Part shown: positions 15,805-24,689 of the stretch, one piece after another
Numbering within the stretch: position 1 is the stretch's first letter
Layout: the number at the start of each line of letters is the position of its first letter
From: Bradyrhizobium sp. AZCC 1610
Lineage (GTDB): Bacteria > Pseudomonadota > Alphaproteobacteria > Rhizobiales > Xanthobacteraceae
Assembly (NCBI RefSeq): GCF_036924515.1
Contig: NZ_JAZHRR010000001.1
Location: forward strand, 5,241,001-5,305,000
DNA length: 64,000 nucleotides
Direction: 5' to 3'
The notes under the pieces: model-generated
What the model saw: the letters and a program-made list of their open reading frames with translations, nothing else
Told to the model about the DNA's origin: nothing
Databases searched by the model: none
Program-made: the position numbers and the translations under genes

Positions 15805-16218
15805 CTACTGGCGCGGACATTCCCGGTAGCCGAACCGGTCGATGATCGTGCTGCCCGGAATGGTGTGAAATTCCAGCGTCTCCATGTAGTGATTGTCGAC
15901 GAGATACTGGCGTAGCTTGGGGTTATAGGCGTTCAGCATCCGCTGCGTGGAGCCCGCATGGATATTGCGCTGGCGGTCGTGACCGGCGTGGAACAACAGC
16001 GTGGCGCTGCGCTCGACGCAGACATTGCGCAGCCCCAGAAACAACGTGCAGTTCGACTGGCAATGGCCCTTGATGCGAAACAGTTCGCCGCTGGAATTGG
16101 CGCGCTCGATCTCGGGGTGGAAATCCTTGTACCAGCCGCCCCGGCCGAATCTTTCTGATGTCACGGCAAAGGCCGTGGAGGAAATCAGGACGAATGCAAG
16201 GACGGCGAGAACTCGCAT
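15805..16218 (-). CDS. Exported protein, possibly ClpP-fold-like
   Basis: A 137-residue exported protein. Residues 1-19 (MRVLAVLAFVLISSTAFAVT) are a signal peptide, which decides the start at 16218. The core GHCQSNCTLFLGLRNVCVERSATLLFHAG resembles predicted periplasmic proteins with a crotonase/ClpP-like fold (COG3904-type). In those, a Ser-Cys segment is followed by a His in an FHxG context. Whether it is catalytic is unknown. Four Cys residues suggest disulfides in the periplasm. Confidence 0.65.
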   Translation of the reverse strand: MRVLAVLAFVLISSTAFAVTSERFGRGGWYKDFHPEIERANSSGELFRIKGHCQSNCTLFLGLRNVCVERSATLLFHAGHDRQRNIHAGSTQRMLNAYNPKLRQYLVDNHYMETLEFHTIPGSTIIDRFGYRECPRQ

Positions 16219-16284
16219 GGCCAACCTGCCCGGTTCAAAGTGCATGAGGGGAAATTAACAGCAATCGATGAAGGCGTCACCGCC

Positions 16285-16506
16285 TCACGGCGTCTCCCGG
16301 CCGCCGCCATGATCGCCGTTGCGCAGGTGCATGTGCTGAAATACCCAGCGCATGGCGAGGTACCAGAGATAGCCTCCGATGGTCCCGCAAACGGCAAGAA
16401 GGATGATGTAGGCGGGATGATACTCGCCGCTCCACCACAGCATCCCGCCGATCCAGAAGATGGTGAAGAAAATGGCCGCGAGCTTCAATCGCTTGGCCTG
16501 ATCCAT
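16285..16506 (-). CDS. Small two-helix membrane protein
   Basis: A 73-residue protein with two predicted membrane helices, LKLAAIFFTIFWIGGMLWW and AYIILLAVCGTIGGYLWYLA, and a short polar C-terminus. The ATG at 16506 (MDQAKRLKL) has CCGGAG upstream; a longer start at 16551 is possible. Family not recognised. It lies tandem with, but about 65 bp upstream of, the exported protein gene at 15805-16218. Confidence 0.6.
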   Translation of the reverse strand: MDQAKRLKLAAIFFTIFWIGGMLWWSGEYHPAYIILLAVCGTIGGYLWYLAMRWVFQHMHLRNGDHGGGRETP

Positions 16507-16828
16507 GACAGTGCTCCGGTCGCTGACATCCGATGCCATCATGGACGCCACGGCCTCGCCGCACCGTGAGGTGCATCACGCCGCGCCGGAACCGGGCGGC
16601 TACGAACCCATAAATCCAAGGTGGTTGGCGAACTTCCGCTTTGATGCGCATTCCAGACTCACGTCGAACATCGCGTGAGATCCGAAAAGTGCCCACAAGC
16701 GGACCTTTCGAATGAGTTGGAGATGCGGCGCGGCACTGCGGCGCGCCGCTATACCAGCGCCACGCCCGATTCGAAGCGTTGTTCGCGGAAAGCCACGATC
16801 GACGCGCCGCGAGGATCAGCCGCCAGCA

Positions 16829-17812
16829 TCACATGGGCGGTCGGTCCTTGGCCCACTCCGTATACTTCTTCGCCTTGGCGTGCGTTTCGGCGAAGTACTT
16901 TTCGTACTCATCGCCAATCATGATCTTGATGGCGAGGCCCTGCTCCTCGAGCTTCTTCACGTGCTCAGGGTCTTCCATCGCCTTCTTGAGAACGTCGCGC
17001 AGCTTGGCCACGAGCGGCGCCGCCATCCCCTTGGGACCGGCGACACCGCGCGTCGAGCTCGAGATCACCGTCGGAAAGCCGAGCTCTTTCATGGTCGGCA
17101 CGTCGGGCAAGAACTTGGACCGCACGTCATCCATCACGGCCAACGCCCGAACCTCCCCCGACTGTACGCGCTTGACGATGCTGCCGACATTGTCGAACGC
17201 GACATCGATGTTGCCGGCCATGATCTCCTTGAACTGCGCAGCGCCGCCTTCAAGATGCACGAGACGGAATTTTGCGCCCGGCGCTGCTTCCTCGGTCATG
17301 AGGATCGCCAGGTGGTCGTCCGACAGGATGCCGGTCGTGGCGGCGCGGATCGTTCCCGGCGATTTCTTGGCCGCGTCGATGAGGTCCTGCACGGTCTTGT
17401 AGAGGCTGTCCGCCCTGACCCAGATAACGCCAGGATCCAGCACCTGGTTGATGATCGGTGTGAGGTCCTCCTCGGTGAAGGTCGCCCTGCGCTCCGGATC
17501 GAGGATCACCGTATTGGTAGCGGGCAGGTTGATGAAGCCGATGTAGTAGCCGTCGGGCCTCTGGCGCACCAATTCGGTCCACCCGATCTGGCCGCCGGCA
17601 CCGCCGCGGTTGACGATCACGATCGGCTGTCCCAGCGCCTTCTCGGCGATGGATGCGACGATGCGCGCCGCAATATCGGTCGATCCTCCCGCCGGGAAGG
17701 CGACCATCAGCTGGATCGGCTTGGTGGGAAAATCCTGCTGCGCCCTCGCAGCTCCGGTCACCGCGGCGAGCACAATGGCCGCGACGGAGAGGCATTTCGT
17801 GAGCTTGGGCAT
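16829..17812 (-). CDS. tctC: Tripartite tricarboxylate transporter substrate-binding protein (TctC/Bug)
   Basis: A 327-residue periplasmic solute-binding protein of the TctC/Bug family. The signal peptide is residues 1-24 (cleavage near ARA/QQ). The mature start FPTKPIQLMVAFPAGGSTDIAARI and VIVNRGGAGGQIGWTELVRQRPDGYYIG are the canonical ligand-loop motifs. It captures a carboxylate such as citrate, or another organic acid, and delivers it to TctAB. It is the distal gene of tctB-tctA-tctC, 48 bp after tctA. No two-component regulator (TctDE) is adjacent. Confidence 0.93.
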   Translation of the reverse strand: MPKLTKCLSVAAIVLAAVTGAARAQQDFPTKPIQLMVAFPAGGSTDIAARIVASIAEKALGQPIVIVNRGGAGGQIGWTELVRQRPDGYYIGFINLPATNTVILDPERRATFTEEDLTPIINQVLDPGVIWVRADSLYKTVQDLIDAAKKSPGTIRAATTGILSDDHLAILMTEEAAPGAKFRLVHLEGGAAQFKEIMAGNIDVAFDNVGSIVKRVQSGEVRALAVMDDVRSKFLPDVPTMKELGFPTVISSSTRGVAGPKGMAAPLVAKLRDVLKKAMEDPEHVKKLEEQGLAIKIMIGDEYEKYFAETHAKAKKYTEWAKDRPPM

Positions 17813-17860
17813 TTCCTCATCCTCCTCTTATGCTTCGAAGTCTCACACTCTCGATTCCTG

Positions 17861-19357
17861 TCAGGTGGTAGATCCCTCCCGGAGTTCGCGCGGCGGCAGC
17901 CGTAGCGCGGAGGCAACGAGCACGATACCTGCCAGCACCAGCAGCGTGAGGCAGAGCGGGCGCGTAAAGAAAATGGAGAAGTCGCCCGCCGACATTTCCA
18001 GCGACGTTCTGAGCGACTTCTCAAGGAAGGGTCCGAGGATCAGCCCCAGCACCAGTGGTGCGATCGGCATGTCGATCTTGCGCATGCCATAGCCGATGAT
18101 GCCGCAGACGATCATGACGCCGATATCGAACACGTTCTGCTGCAGGCTGTAGGCGCCGATGATGCAAAACAGGAGCGTGCCGGCCCACACATAAGAATGG
18201 GGTAGATACAGGATGCGCGCCCACAAGCCGACGAAAGGCAAATTCAGAACGAGCAGCAGGATATTGCCGAGGAAGAAGCTCGCGATCACGGCCCAGACAA
18301 GATCCGGGCGCTCCTGGAAGAGGAACGGCCCCGGGGTGAGCCCGTTGATGATGAACGCGCCCATCAGCACCGCAATCGTCGGCGAGCTCGGGATGCCGAG
18401 GGTCAGCAGCGGAATCATGGCGGCATTGGCGTAGGCGTTGTTGGCGCTCTCGGGTGCCGCCACGCCTTCGATGGCGCCGTGCCCAAACCGCTCTGGCGTC
18501 TTCGAGAGACGCTTCTCGAAGACATACGCCACGAAGGTCGGAATGATCGCCCCGACCCCCGGAATAAGCCCAAGGAAAAAGCCGATGCCGGTTCCGCGTC
18601 CGATGGCCCCAATAGAGCGGCGCCACTCCTCGCGCGAAGGCAGCAATGAGGCCAGGTCGGTCTTGATGACCTGGTGACGCGGTTGCCCGATGCCGAGCAG
18701 GATTTCGGCGACGCCGAACAGGCCCATCACGACGGGAATGAAACCGAGGCCGTCATAGAGGCTCGGAATGCCGAGCGTGAAGCGCGGAGCCCCGCGTACG
18801 GGATCGATCCCGACCATGGCAATCAGAAGCCCGAGTATTGCCATGGTGAGTCCGGCGAGCAGCGAACGGCCGCCGAGGCCGGTGATGAGGCAGAGGCCGA
18901 CCAGCATCAGCGCGAAGAATTCCGGCGGACCGAACTTCAAGGCTACCTGCGCGAGCGGCGGGGCGACGACGACCAGCGCAATGGTCGCAACGATTCCGCC
19001 GACAAATGAGCCAATCGCAGCGATGCCCAGCGCGGTGCCGCCGCGGCCCTGTTTGGCCATCTGGTGCCCGTCGATACAGGTGATCACTGACGCAGCTTCG
19101 CCCGGCACGTTGATCAGCACCGAGGTCACCGTGCCTCCATACATCGCCCCATAGTAGATCGCGGAAAGCATAATGAGGGCGCCAGTCGGGTCGAGCTTGA
19201 AGGTCAGCGGTATCAAGATCGCGGTGCCGGCGGCAGGCCCGAGGCCGGGCAGCACGCCGATGAGCGTGCCCAGCAGGCAGCCGATGAGCGCGAAAGCGAG
19301 GTTCTGCAGGCTGAGCGCCGCCGTCAGGCCCGCCATCAGATGCGCAAGAGTGTCCAT
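17861..19357 (-). CDS. tctA: Tripartite tricarboxylate transporter large permease (TctA)
   Basis: A 498-residue inner-membrane permease with about 11-12 hydrophobic helices. Family signatures are [40 protein letters not shown], the second-half [16 protein letters not shown] and [20 protein letters not shown]. The two PGxG loops mark the internal repeat that forms the transport core. It is the central gene of the operon, starting 13 bp after tctB. Confidence 0.95.
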   Translation of the reverse strand: MDTLAHLMAGLTAALSLQNLAFALIGCLLGTLIGVLPGLGPAAGTAILIPLTFKLDPTGALIMLSAIYYGAMYGGTVTSVLINVPGEAASVITCIDGHQMAKQGRGGTALGIAAIGSFVGGIVATIALVVVAPPLAQVALKFGPPEFFALMLVGLCLITGLGGRSLLAGLTMAILGLLIAMVGIDPVRGAPRFTLGIPSLYDGLGFIPVVMGLFGVAEILLGIGQPRHQVIKTDLASLLPSREEWRRSIGAIGRGTGIGFFLGLIPGVGAIIPTFVAYVFEKRLSKTPERFGHGAIEGVAAPESANNAYANAAMIPLLTLGIPSSPTIAVLMGAFIINGLTPGPFLFQERPDLVWAVIASFFLGNILLLVLNLPFVGLWARILYLPHSYVWAGTLLFCIIGAYSLQQNVFDIGVMIVCGIIGYGMRKIDMPIAPLVLGLILGPFLEKSLRTSLEMSAGDFSIFFTRPLCLTLLVLAGIVLVASALRLPPRELREGSTT

Positions 19358-19370
19358 CGCGTGCCCTGCC

Positions 19371-19856
19371 TCACATCCCGAATGCGCCGATCGGCAACGG
19401 CACCTTGAGCCAGTGGTAGAAAACGTGGAAGACGCCGAAGCTTCCCGCGAGCGCCGTCAGCGTGATGGCGATCGGCGACCGTGCGCCGAGAATGAGCAGC
19501 ACTCCCACGATGAATGGCAGCATGGTCAGCCGGTACCCGAGGGGCTCGAACAGGGCTGCCGCCGCCGTCAGGGCAATGAGTACGCCGATTGCCTGCAGCG
19601 CCATCCGCCGGTCCGGTGCAAGGCTGATGGCGGTGCCCTCGGCCGCCTTGGCCAGTGTCACTTGCACCAGGATCGCGGCGGAGAGGACCGCACCGATGAG
19701 GCTGAGCCAGAACGGAAAGAAGCCAGGGCCCGGGCCCAAGGCATCGGTCAGCGAATAGCCAAGGGACGTCACGAGCGCGGGCACGAAGATGCCAAGGAGG
19801 CACAAGCAGGCGACTTGCCAGCCCAATTTGAGAGCCTTGCTGCCGCTGGTCGGCAT
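19371..19856 (-). CDS. tctB: Tripartite tricarboxylate transporter small permease (TctB)
   Basis: A 161-residue membrane protein with four predicted helices, typical of TctB. GPGFFPFWLSLIGAVLSAAI is the recognisable family motif (GPGxFP). It stabilises the TctA permease. It is the promoter-proximal gene; the region upstream (19857-20000) is noncoding and should carry the operon promoter. Confidence 0.9.
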   Translation of the reverse strand: MPTSGSKALKLGWQVACLCLLGIFVPALVTSLGYSLTDALGPGPGFFPFWLSLIGAVLSAAILVQVTLAKAAEGTAISLAPDRRMALQAIGVLIALTAAAALFEPLGYRLTMLPFIVGVLLILGARSPIAITLTALAGSFGVFHVFYHWLKVPLPIGAFGM

Positions 19857-20004
19857 GGCTTCCTCCCTCGCCGCCGGGTATCGAGCATCCTTGGTGCGGC
19901 TCTGTCAGGCCGGCCGCTTCCTTGGCGCGTTGACGCTCGTTTTAACAGGCGCCGCGGATCATCTCGCAAACCTAACGAGATTACCAGCCCACATTAGGCA
20001 AGGC

Positions 20005-20125
20005 CGCTGCCACGGCCGTCGCCTTTGTCGGCATCGACATCGGCAAGCACTCGTTCTGCGTCGTCGGTCTCAATATTGCGGTGCGATCGTGCTGCGGCAG
20101 AAAGTGGTCACGTGGCGGGTGAACT
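20005..20125 (+). pseudogene. IS110-family transposase remnant (N-terminal fragment)
   Basis: Translating in three pieces gives VAFVGIDIGKHSFCVVGLN, then GAIVLRQK, then WSRGG. This matches the N-terminal DEDD-type catalytic segment of IS110 transposases (VGIDIGKxSFHVVGLD...). One base is lost near 20070 and one gained near 20102, and nothing of the rest of the transposase remains. It is a degenerate scar, directly followed by another repeat cassette. Confidence 0.75.
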
Positions 20126-20130
20126 GCGGA

Positions 20131-20245
20131 GCCGATGTCCGAGTTGGGTCATTCGCGGCGCTTTGACGGTGTACTGATCACTTCCGGTCTGCCCCGATCA
20201 ACCGACATCTTCAGAACCGGTCGGCATGTCTCAAACGTGCCCCAA
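20131..20245. repeat. Degenerate dispersed repeat ('MSELGHSRRFD' cassette)
   Basis: The sequence ATGTCCGAGTTGGGTCATTC, followed by CTTCCGGTCTGCCCCGATCA and GGCATGTCTCAAACGTGCC, is a dispersed repeat I recognise from Bradyrhizobium genomes. There it is often mis-annotated as small proteins starting MSE(L/M)GHSRRFD. It directly abuts the IS110 scar. I see no coding function. Confidence 0.6.
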
Positions 20246-20439
20246 CAGCAGTCATGGCACGCATCCCGAGTTGGAAGCGACGGTCGCAGAGGAGAGCGCC
20301 ACCGATGTTGCGTGAGCGCGGTGATAACCCCTCAAAATGAAGCTCGAAGTGAACTGAGGCGGGAGGGTCGGTCGCCATGGGTTGACCGGGTCACAAAAGG
20401 AAAGGCGTTGATCAATTTCGCCGCCGGCAATCTGGGCAG
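20246..20439. other. Noncoding gap
   Basis: I see no gene, hairpin or recognisable motif between the dispersed repeat and the 3' end of the next minus-strand gene. It continues the decayed region that begins with the IS110 scar. Confidence 0.4.
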
Positions 20440-21093
20440 TCAGCGCGAGAGCTGTGGTCCGGCGGGAGGCGGCGGGCGAGGCACCGACGATGACTGTACG
20501 GCCGATGATTGCGCCTTGGGTTGCGGAGGTTTGGGCTGCGGGATGGAGGTCGCCTGCTGGGTCGGGGCCGGAGGCGTGGATGACATCTTCTGTCTGATGT
20601 CCTCCTCAACAGCCCGTAGTGCCGCAATGTTCTGGGCCATCTGTTCTTGCTTGGCAGCGAGTTGTTCTACGCTGCGCCGCACGACATCGAGACTGGATGC
20701 CAAGGGCGCAAGCTGCTGCATCGGGTCAGTGGAAGTTGCGGCCACGACTGGCGACTTCATCGTCGAAACGGATAACACCCAGGCCAGCATCGGAGCCCGG
20801 GCTACCAGCATCTCCTTTGCTGCATCACCGTGGGACTGCCAGCCAAGCGTGACGCCGACACCGATGAGAACCGCAATAGAGAACCGGGCAAGGGTACGGA
20901 ATATTCGCCTGCCAATCGACGGCCGGCCGCTCGCCAGCGGCCCCTCCCCGAAGCGGTAGTGATGGGGAGGATCGATCGACGGCTTCATGCGCCGTCTACC
21001 CATGCGCTGATCGGATCGGACGTCCGGATCGCGCGCAAGCCCGCCGGACGAAGGTTCATCGGCTGTCAGTGGTGGGCTTTGCGAGTATAACAT
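20440..21093 (-). CDS. Membrane-anchored coiled-coil protein, hypothetical
   Basis: A 217-residue protein. A disordered N-terminus (1-60) is followed by one transmembrane helix (~66-85, ARFSIAVLIGVGVTLGW). A coiled coil follows (~128-170, LASSLDVVRRSVEQLAAKQE and on), then a Pro/Gln-rich tail (PPAPTQQATSIPQPKPPQPK). The start at 21093 is set by a strong GGAGG seven bases upstream. I associate this architecture with a multi-copy family in Bradyrhizobium often found beside mobile-element debris, as here. Function unknown; the tail probably lies in the periplasm. Confidence 0.75.
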   Translation of the reverse strand: MLYSQSPPLTADEPSSGGLARDPDVRSDQRMGRRRMKPSIDPPHHYRFGEGPLASGRPSIGRRIFRTLARFSIAVLIGVGVTLGWQSHGDAAKEMLVARAPMLAWVLSVSTMKSPVVAATSTDPMQQLAPLASSLDVVRRSVEQLAAKQEQMAQNIAALRAVEEDIRQKMSSTPPAPTQQATSIPQPKPPQPKAQSSAVQSSSVPRPPPPAGPQLSR

Positions 21094-21461
21094 TGGTACC
21101 TCCACCGACGGCTCTTCCAAATTCTTGAGGGAAGAGGCGATCCTGGTTTGACGGAAGGGAGGCAGGAGCGCAGCAGCCCTAGGGCGTTTGTGAGATCGTC
21201 GCACGACAAGAGAATCGACTTGTTTGAAGGTCGGTCAAGCGTCAACCGTTAGGCCCTCTCATTGCGCAACCCGTGCACAGCAACGTGCTTGATCGGCGTC
21301 CGGTCACGCCGCGACAGTGACCTTCAAATTAATCAACGCCGCCAGCCCAGGTTCGATTGGGTCTCGCTCACCAGTGGCTGCACAGGCCAAGATGCATTCT
21401 GCGATCGCCGCGCGATTTTTGAGGCGTCCGCATACTCGGCGGCAATGACCGCACCGCGCCC
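21094..21461. other. Noncoding gap, 368 bp
   Basis: Between two minus-strand genes. It should hold the promoter and the GGAGG ribosome-binding site of the coiled-coil membrane protein at its left edge. I see no gene, tRNA or clear repeat in it. Confidence 0.4.
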
Positions 21462-21728
21462 CTAGCCAAACCTCGCCCGCGAGCGCTCCCTCGCCTTCTC
21501 GGCCTCGACCTCGCGGTCGCGCGGCGCCGCGTTGGTCTGCAACGAGGCCAGCAAGCGCCGCGCACTGTCGGAAACTTCAGAAACCGCGCGGTTGAACGCC
21601 TCGGCGTTCGCCTGCGACGGCGAATTGAAACCGGAGAGTTTTCGCACGAATTGCAGCGCGGAAGCATGGATTTCGGCGTGGGTAGCCGGGGGATCGAAAT
21701 TGAACAGGGTCTTGATATTGCGGCACAT
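21462..21728 (-). CDS. DUF2277 family protein
   Basis: An 88-residue cytoplasmic protein whose start MCRNIKTLFNFDPPATHAEI is diagnostic of the DUF2277 family. ALQFVRKLSGFNSPSQANAE is the second conserved block. The C-terminal ~25 residues are charged (REVEAEKARERSRARFG). Function unknown; length and start agree with the family. Confidence 0.9.
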   Translation of the reverse strand: MCRNIKTLFNFDPPATHAEIHASALQFVRKLSGFNSPSQANAEAFNRAVSEVSDSARRLLASLQTNAAPRDREVEAEKARERSRARFG

Positions 21729-21856
21729 GGTTCTCTCCTCTGCACCCGTCGTCGATCAAGGACGAACGGCCGGTGCAAAATCCGACGGCGTGGCCTATTC
21801 TGTCATGATCACGCGGCGCGTTCACCCCGTCGGCACCTGCAAACAGCGAGTTCCCG

Positions 21857-22096
21857 ATGACCCATGTGACCTACAAGATCGTCGAACATGACGGCGGCTG
21901 GGCCTACACCGTCAATGGCGTGTTTTCCGAACCGTTTCCGAACCGTGCCGCGGCGCTGGCAGCCGCCCGGCGCGCAGCGGCCGAGCAGCGGGTGCCGGGC
22001 CGCACCGAGGCCATCGAGTACGAAACCCCGGACGGACGATGGCACTCGGAGACCGCTGCCGGCAATGACCGGCCGGAAACCGAAGTGGAGGGCTAG
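21857..22096 (+). CDS. DUF2188-like small protein
   Basis: A 79-residue protein, MTHVTYKIVEHDGGWAYTVN...GVFSEPFPNRAAALAAARRAA. The strand-strand-helix pattern with a GGW motif and an Ala-rich helix fits DUF2188-type domains, which resemble small RNase-H-like or HicB-like folds. Function unknown. It is divergent from DUF2277 and about 100 bp upstream of the alpha/beta hydrolase, transcribed in the same direction. Confidence 0.75.
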   Translation: MTHVTYKIVEHDGGWAYTVNGVFSEPFPNRAAALAAARRAAAEQRVPGRTEAIEYETPDGRWHSETAAGNDRPETEVEG

Positions 22097-22202
22097 GGGA
22101 GCCGCCGCTGTTCGGCGATCTGGTGACGGTGAAATAGCCGGTGTGCTAGGCTCCCTGCCAAGCGGTCCGCAAAGACGGCCGCGCCCTTGGGGAGAGACCA
22201 TC

Positions 22203-23264
22203 ATGAATTTTCCGTACGCCGCCTTGTCGGCCGCCCTTGCCTTGACCTCCGTCACCGCTTTCGCCGCAGACTATCCCGCGCCGAAACAGGGCGACTGGAT
22301 CGCCCGGGATTTCAAATTCCACAGCGGCGAGACGATGCAGGAGCTGCGGCTGCACTACACCACGATCGGCGAGCCGACCGGACAGCCGGTGCTGGTGCTG
22401 CATGGCTCGGGCGGCTCGGCCGCCAGCATGCTGACGGCCGGCTTTGGCGGCGAATTGTTCGGCCCCGGCCAGCCGCTGGACGCCGCGAAATACTACATCA
22501 TCATTCCTGATAGTGTCGGCCACGGCAAATCGTCAAAGCCCTCCGACGGCATGAAGACCGCATTTCCCAGATACAATTACGAGGACATGGTCGACGCGCA
22601 GTATCGCCTAGTCAAGGAAGGTCTCGGCGTAAAACATCTGCGGCTCGTGATCGGCAATTCGATGGGCGGCATGCACACCTGGATCTGGGGCGGCAAATAT
22701 CCGCAATTCATGGACGCGCTGGTGCCGATGGCGTCGCAGCCGACCGAGATGGCGGCGCGCAACTGGATGCTGCGGCGGATGATGCTGGAGACGATCAAGA
22801 ACGATCCCGACTACAATCGCGGCAACTACATCACCCAGCCGCGCATGATGAAATACGCCATCAACGCCTATGGCATCGCGACCAGCGGCGGCACGCTGGC
22901 CTATCAGGCGCTGGCGCCGACGGCGGCGCAGGCCGACAAGATGGTCGACGACCGGCTGGCAACCGCCATCACCGCCGATGCCAACGACTTCATCTACCAG
23001 TGGGAAGCCTCGCGCGATTACAATCCGGCTCCCTCGCTCGAGAAGATCGAAGCCACGCTGCTCCTGATCAATGCCGCCGACGACGAGCGCAATCCGCCGG
23101 AAACCGGCGTCACGGACGCGGCGCTGAAGCGCGTCAAGAACGGCCGCCTGTTCCTGATCCCCGCCTCCAGCGAGACGCGGGGCCATCTCACGACCGGCAA
23201 TGCGAAATTCTACAAGAAGCAGTTGGAGGAACTGCTGCAGACCGCGCCGCAGCGGGCGATGTGA
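22203..23264 (+). CDS. Exported alpha/beta hydrolase (homoserine acetyltransferase-like)
   Basis: A 353-residue alpha/beta-hydrolase-fold protein with an N-terminal signal peptide (~1-22, ending TAFAA). The nucleophile elbow is GNSMGG near residue 155, VLHGSGG is the oxyanion loop, and the C-terminal SETRGHLT supplies the catalytic His. Overall sequence style resembles the MetX/homoserine O-acetyltransferase branch. The export signal argues against a role in methionine synthesis and for a periplasmic esterase or acyltransferase. The ATG at 22203 follows GGGGAGA. Confidence 0.85.
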   Translation: MNFPYAALSAALALTSVTAFAADYPAPKQGDWIARDFKFHSGETMQELRLHYTTIGEPTGQPVLVLHGSGGSAASMLTAGFGGELFGPGQPLDAAKYYIIIPDSVGHGKSSKPSDGMKTAFPRYNYEDMVDAQYRLVKEGLGVKHLRLVIGNSMGGMHTWIWGGKYPQFMDALVPMASQPTEMAARNWMLRRMMLETIKNDPDYNRGNYITQPRMMKYAINAYGIATSGGTLAYQALAPTAAQADKMVDDRLATAITADANDFIYQWEASRDYNPAPSLEKIEATLLLINAADDERNPPETGVTDAALKRVKNGRLFLIPASSETRGHLTTGNAKFYKKQLEELLQTAPQRAM

Positions 23265-23431
23265 GCCGGATGTGATGGAAGCACCATGATTTTCGCACCG
23301 CATCAAATTTGCGTCGCCCACGTCGCTCATTATTTGAGCGTGCATCGGCAAGCCCGCTCCGCTTGAATTGCCTTGAATTGCGAATCGCGGGTGCATGCCC
23401 GCGAGGACAGGACAACGCAGCGGAGGATCGG

Positions 23432-23785
23432 ATGCGAAGGCTTGCGCCATTCGTCTTGCTGGCCTGCCTTTCGGTGCTGGCCAGCACAGCGCTCGCCGTC
23501 GACAGGGGCCAGTACGAGCACGTGCCGCCGGATATCCGCGCCTGGTTCAAGAGCGTGATCGCGCCGAACGGCGTGCCCTGTTGCGATGAATCGGACGGGC
23601 ATCGCACCACCTACGACGTTCGCGCCGGCGCCTACTGGGTTCCGATCGAGGGCCAATGGATGCAGGTGCCCGAGCGCGCGGTCATTCGCGATCAGGGCAA
23701 CCCGATCGGCGAAGCCGTGGTGTGGTACGTGCATCACCGCGGCAGCATCATCATCAGCTGCTTCGTGCCGGCGGACGCGGTTTGA
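23432..23785 (+). CDS. Small exported protein, hypothetical
   Basis: A 117-residue exported protein. The signal peptide is residues 1-22 (MRRLAPFVLLACLSVLASTA, cleavage near ALA/VD). The mature part contains FKSVIAPNGVPCCDESDGHR, YWVPIEGQWMQVPERAVI and SIIISCFVP. The CC pair followed by DE.DGH hints at metal or disulfide chemistry. It matches an uncharacterised alphaproteobacterial exported family. A GGAGGAT Shine-Dalgarno sequence at 23422-23428 supports the ATG at 23432. Confidence 0.8.
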   Translation: MRRLAPFVLLACLSVLASTALAVDRGQYEHVPPDIRAWFKSVIAPNGVPCCDESDGHRTTYDVRAGAYWVPIEGQWMQVPERAVIRDQGNPIGEAVVWYVHHRGSIIISCFVPADAV

Positions 23786-23789
23786 GTGA

Positions 23790-23875
23790 CGTCATTGCGA
23801 GGAGCGCTAGCGACGAAGCAATCCATCGCACGGCACAACGGATAGATGGATTGCTTCGCTTCGCTCGCAATGACG
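23790..23875. repeat. Palindromic repeat, 'CATTGCGAG' family
   Basis: Arms CGTCATTGCGAGGAGCGC... and ...TTCGCTCGCAATGACG around a short loop, with the right-arm core TTCGCTTCGCTC uninterrupted. It lies 4 bp after a stop codon. Confidence 0.85.
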
Positions 23876-23956
23876 AAGCTGGAACGTCTATCCAGCGTGG
23901 GGATGACGCCCGCGCCGCGGGGTGATAATCTCTGGCGAAACTGAACGGAGCCGCCC

Positions 23957-24559
23957 GTGACCGATTTTTCCGCCGACGACCTCGCCACGATCTATCCTGC
24001 GCCCTCACCCCGCGTGATCGCCAAGGCGCGGCCGGAGATCGATGTCCATGCGAAGAAATTCATCGGCATGTCGCCGTTCTGTGTGCTGGCCACGTCAGGC
24101 GCGGACGGCAGCGTCGATGCATCGCCGCGCGGCGGCAATCCCGGCTTCATCCATGTCGCGGGACCGAACCTGCTGCTGATGCCGGATCGCTCGGGCAACA
24201 ACCGCATCGACAGTTTTCGCAACATCGTCGAGGGATCAGGCTTCGTGCAGCTGATCTTCTTCGTGCCCGGGATCGACGAGACGCTACGCGTCGGCGGCAG
24301 GGGCAAAGTATCTGTCGACCCGGAGCTGATGGCCTCGATGGTGGAGTTCGGCAAGCCGCCGCGCGCGGTGCTGCGCATCGACGTGAAGGAGGCCTACTTC
24401 CACTGCGGCAAGGCGCTGATGCGATCGAAACTGTGGGCGGGTGAGCGGGTCGAGCGTTCGGTGATGCCCAGCATCGGCGAAGTGATCCACGACCAGACCG
24501 GCCTCGGCGAGCGCGAAAGCCAGGACGTGATTTACGAGCGGTATAAGACGCAGTTGTAG
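23957..24559 (+). CDS. PPOX-class FMN flavoprotein (MSMEG_1061-like)
   Basis: A 200-residue split-barrel flavoprotein of the pyridoxamine-5'-phosphate oxidase superfamily. FCVLATSGADGSVDASPRGG and LLMPDRSGNNRIDSFRNIV are the FMN-binding blocks. AYFHCGKALMRSKLW near the C-terminus is characteristic of the MSMEG_1061 subgroup. Members reduce or bind small molecules using FMN or F420; the substrate is unknown. The start is a GTG at 23957 after GGAG. Confidence 0.88.
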   Translation: MTDFSADDLATIYPAPSPRVIAKARPEIDVHAKKFIGMSPFCVLATSGADGSVDASPRGGNPGFIHVAGPNLLLMPDRSGNNRIDSFRNIVEGSGFVQLIFFVPGIDETLRVGGRGKVSVDPELMASMVEFGKPPRAVLRIDVKEAYFHCGKALMRSKLWAGERVERSVMPSIGEVIHDQTGLGERESQDVIYERYKTQL

Positions 24560-24574
24560 AGGATCACTCTCTCC

Positions 24575-24664
24575 GTCATGCCCGGGCTTGTCCCGGGCAT
24601 CCACGACTTAACGGTGTCGCGGCGACGAAGACGTGGATGGCCGGGACAAGCCCGGCCATGACGA
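24575..24664. repeat. Palindromic repeat, 'GTCATGCCCGGGCTTG' family
   Basis: The left half is itself a palindrome (TGCCCGGGCTTGTCCCGGGCA) and the right half mirrors it with GGCCGGGACAAGCCCGGCC. Relatives are at 37377-37467 and 46393-46482. It lies between convergent genes. Confidence 0.8.
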
Positions 24665-24689
24665 AGTGATGGAGTTGCGTGCTAAACAG

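Noticed and set aside
20135..20959. A plus-strand protein starting MSELGHSRRFD
   Set aside because: The start is a known-looking dispersed repeat and the rest is antisense to the coiled-coil membrane protein gene, which has a strong ribosome-binding site.
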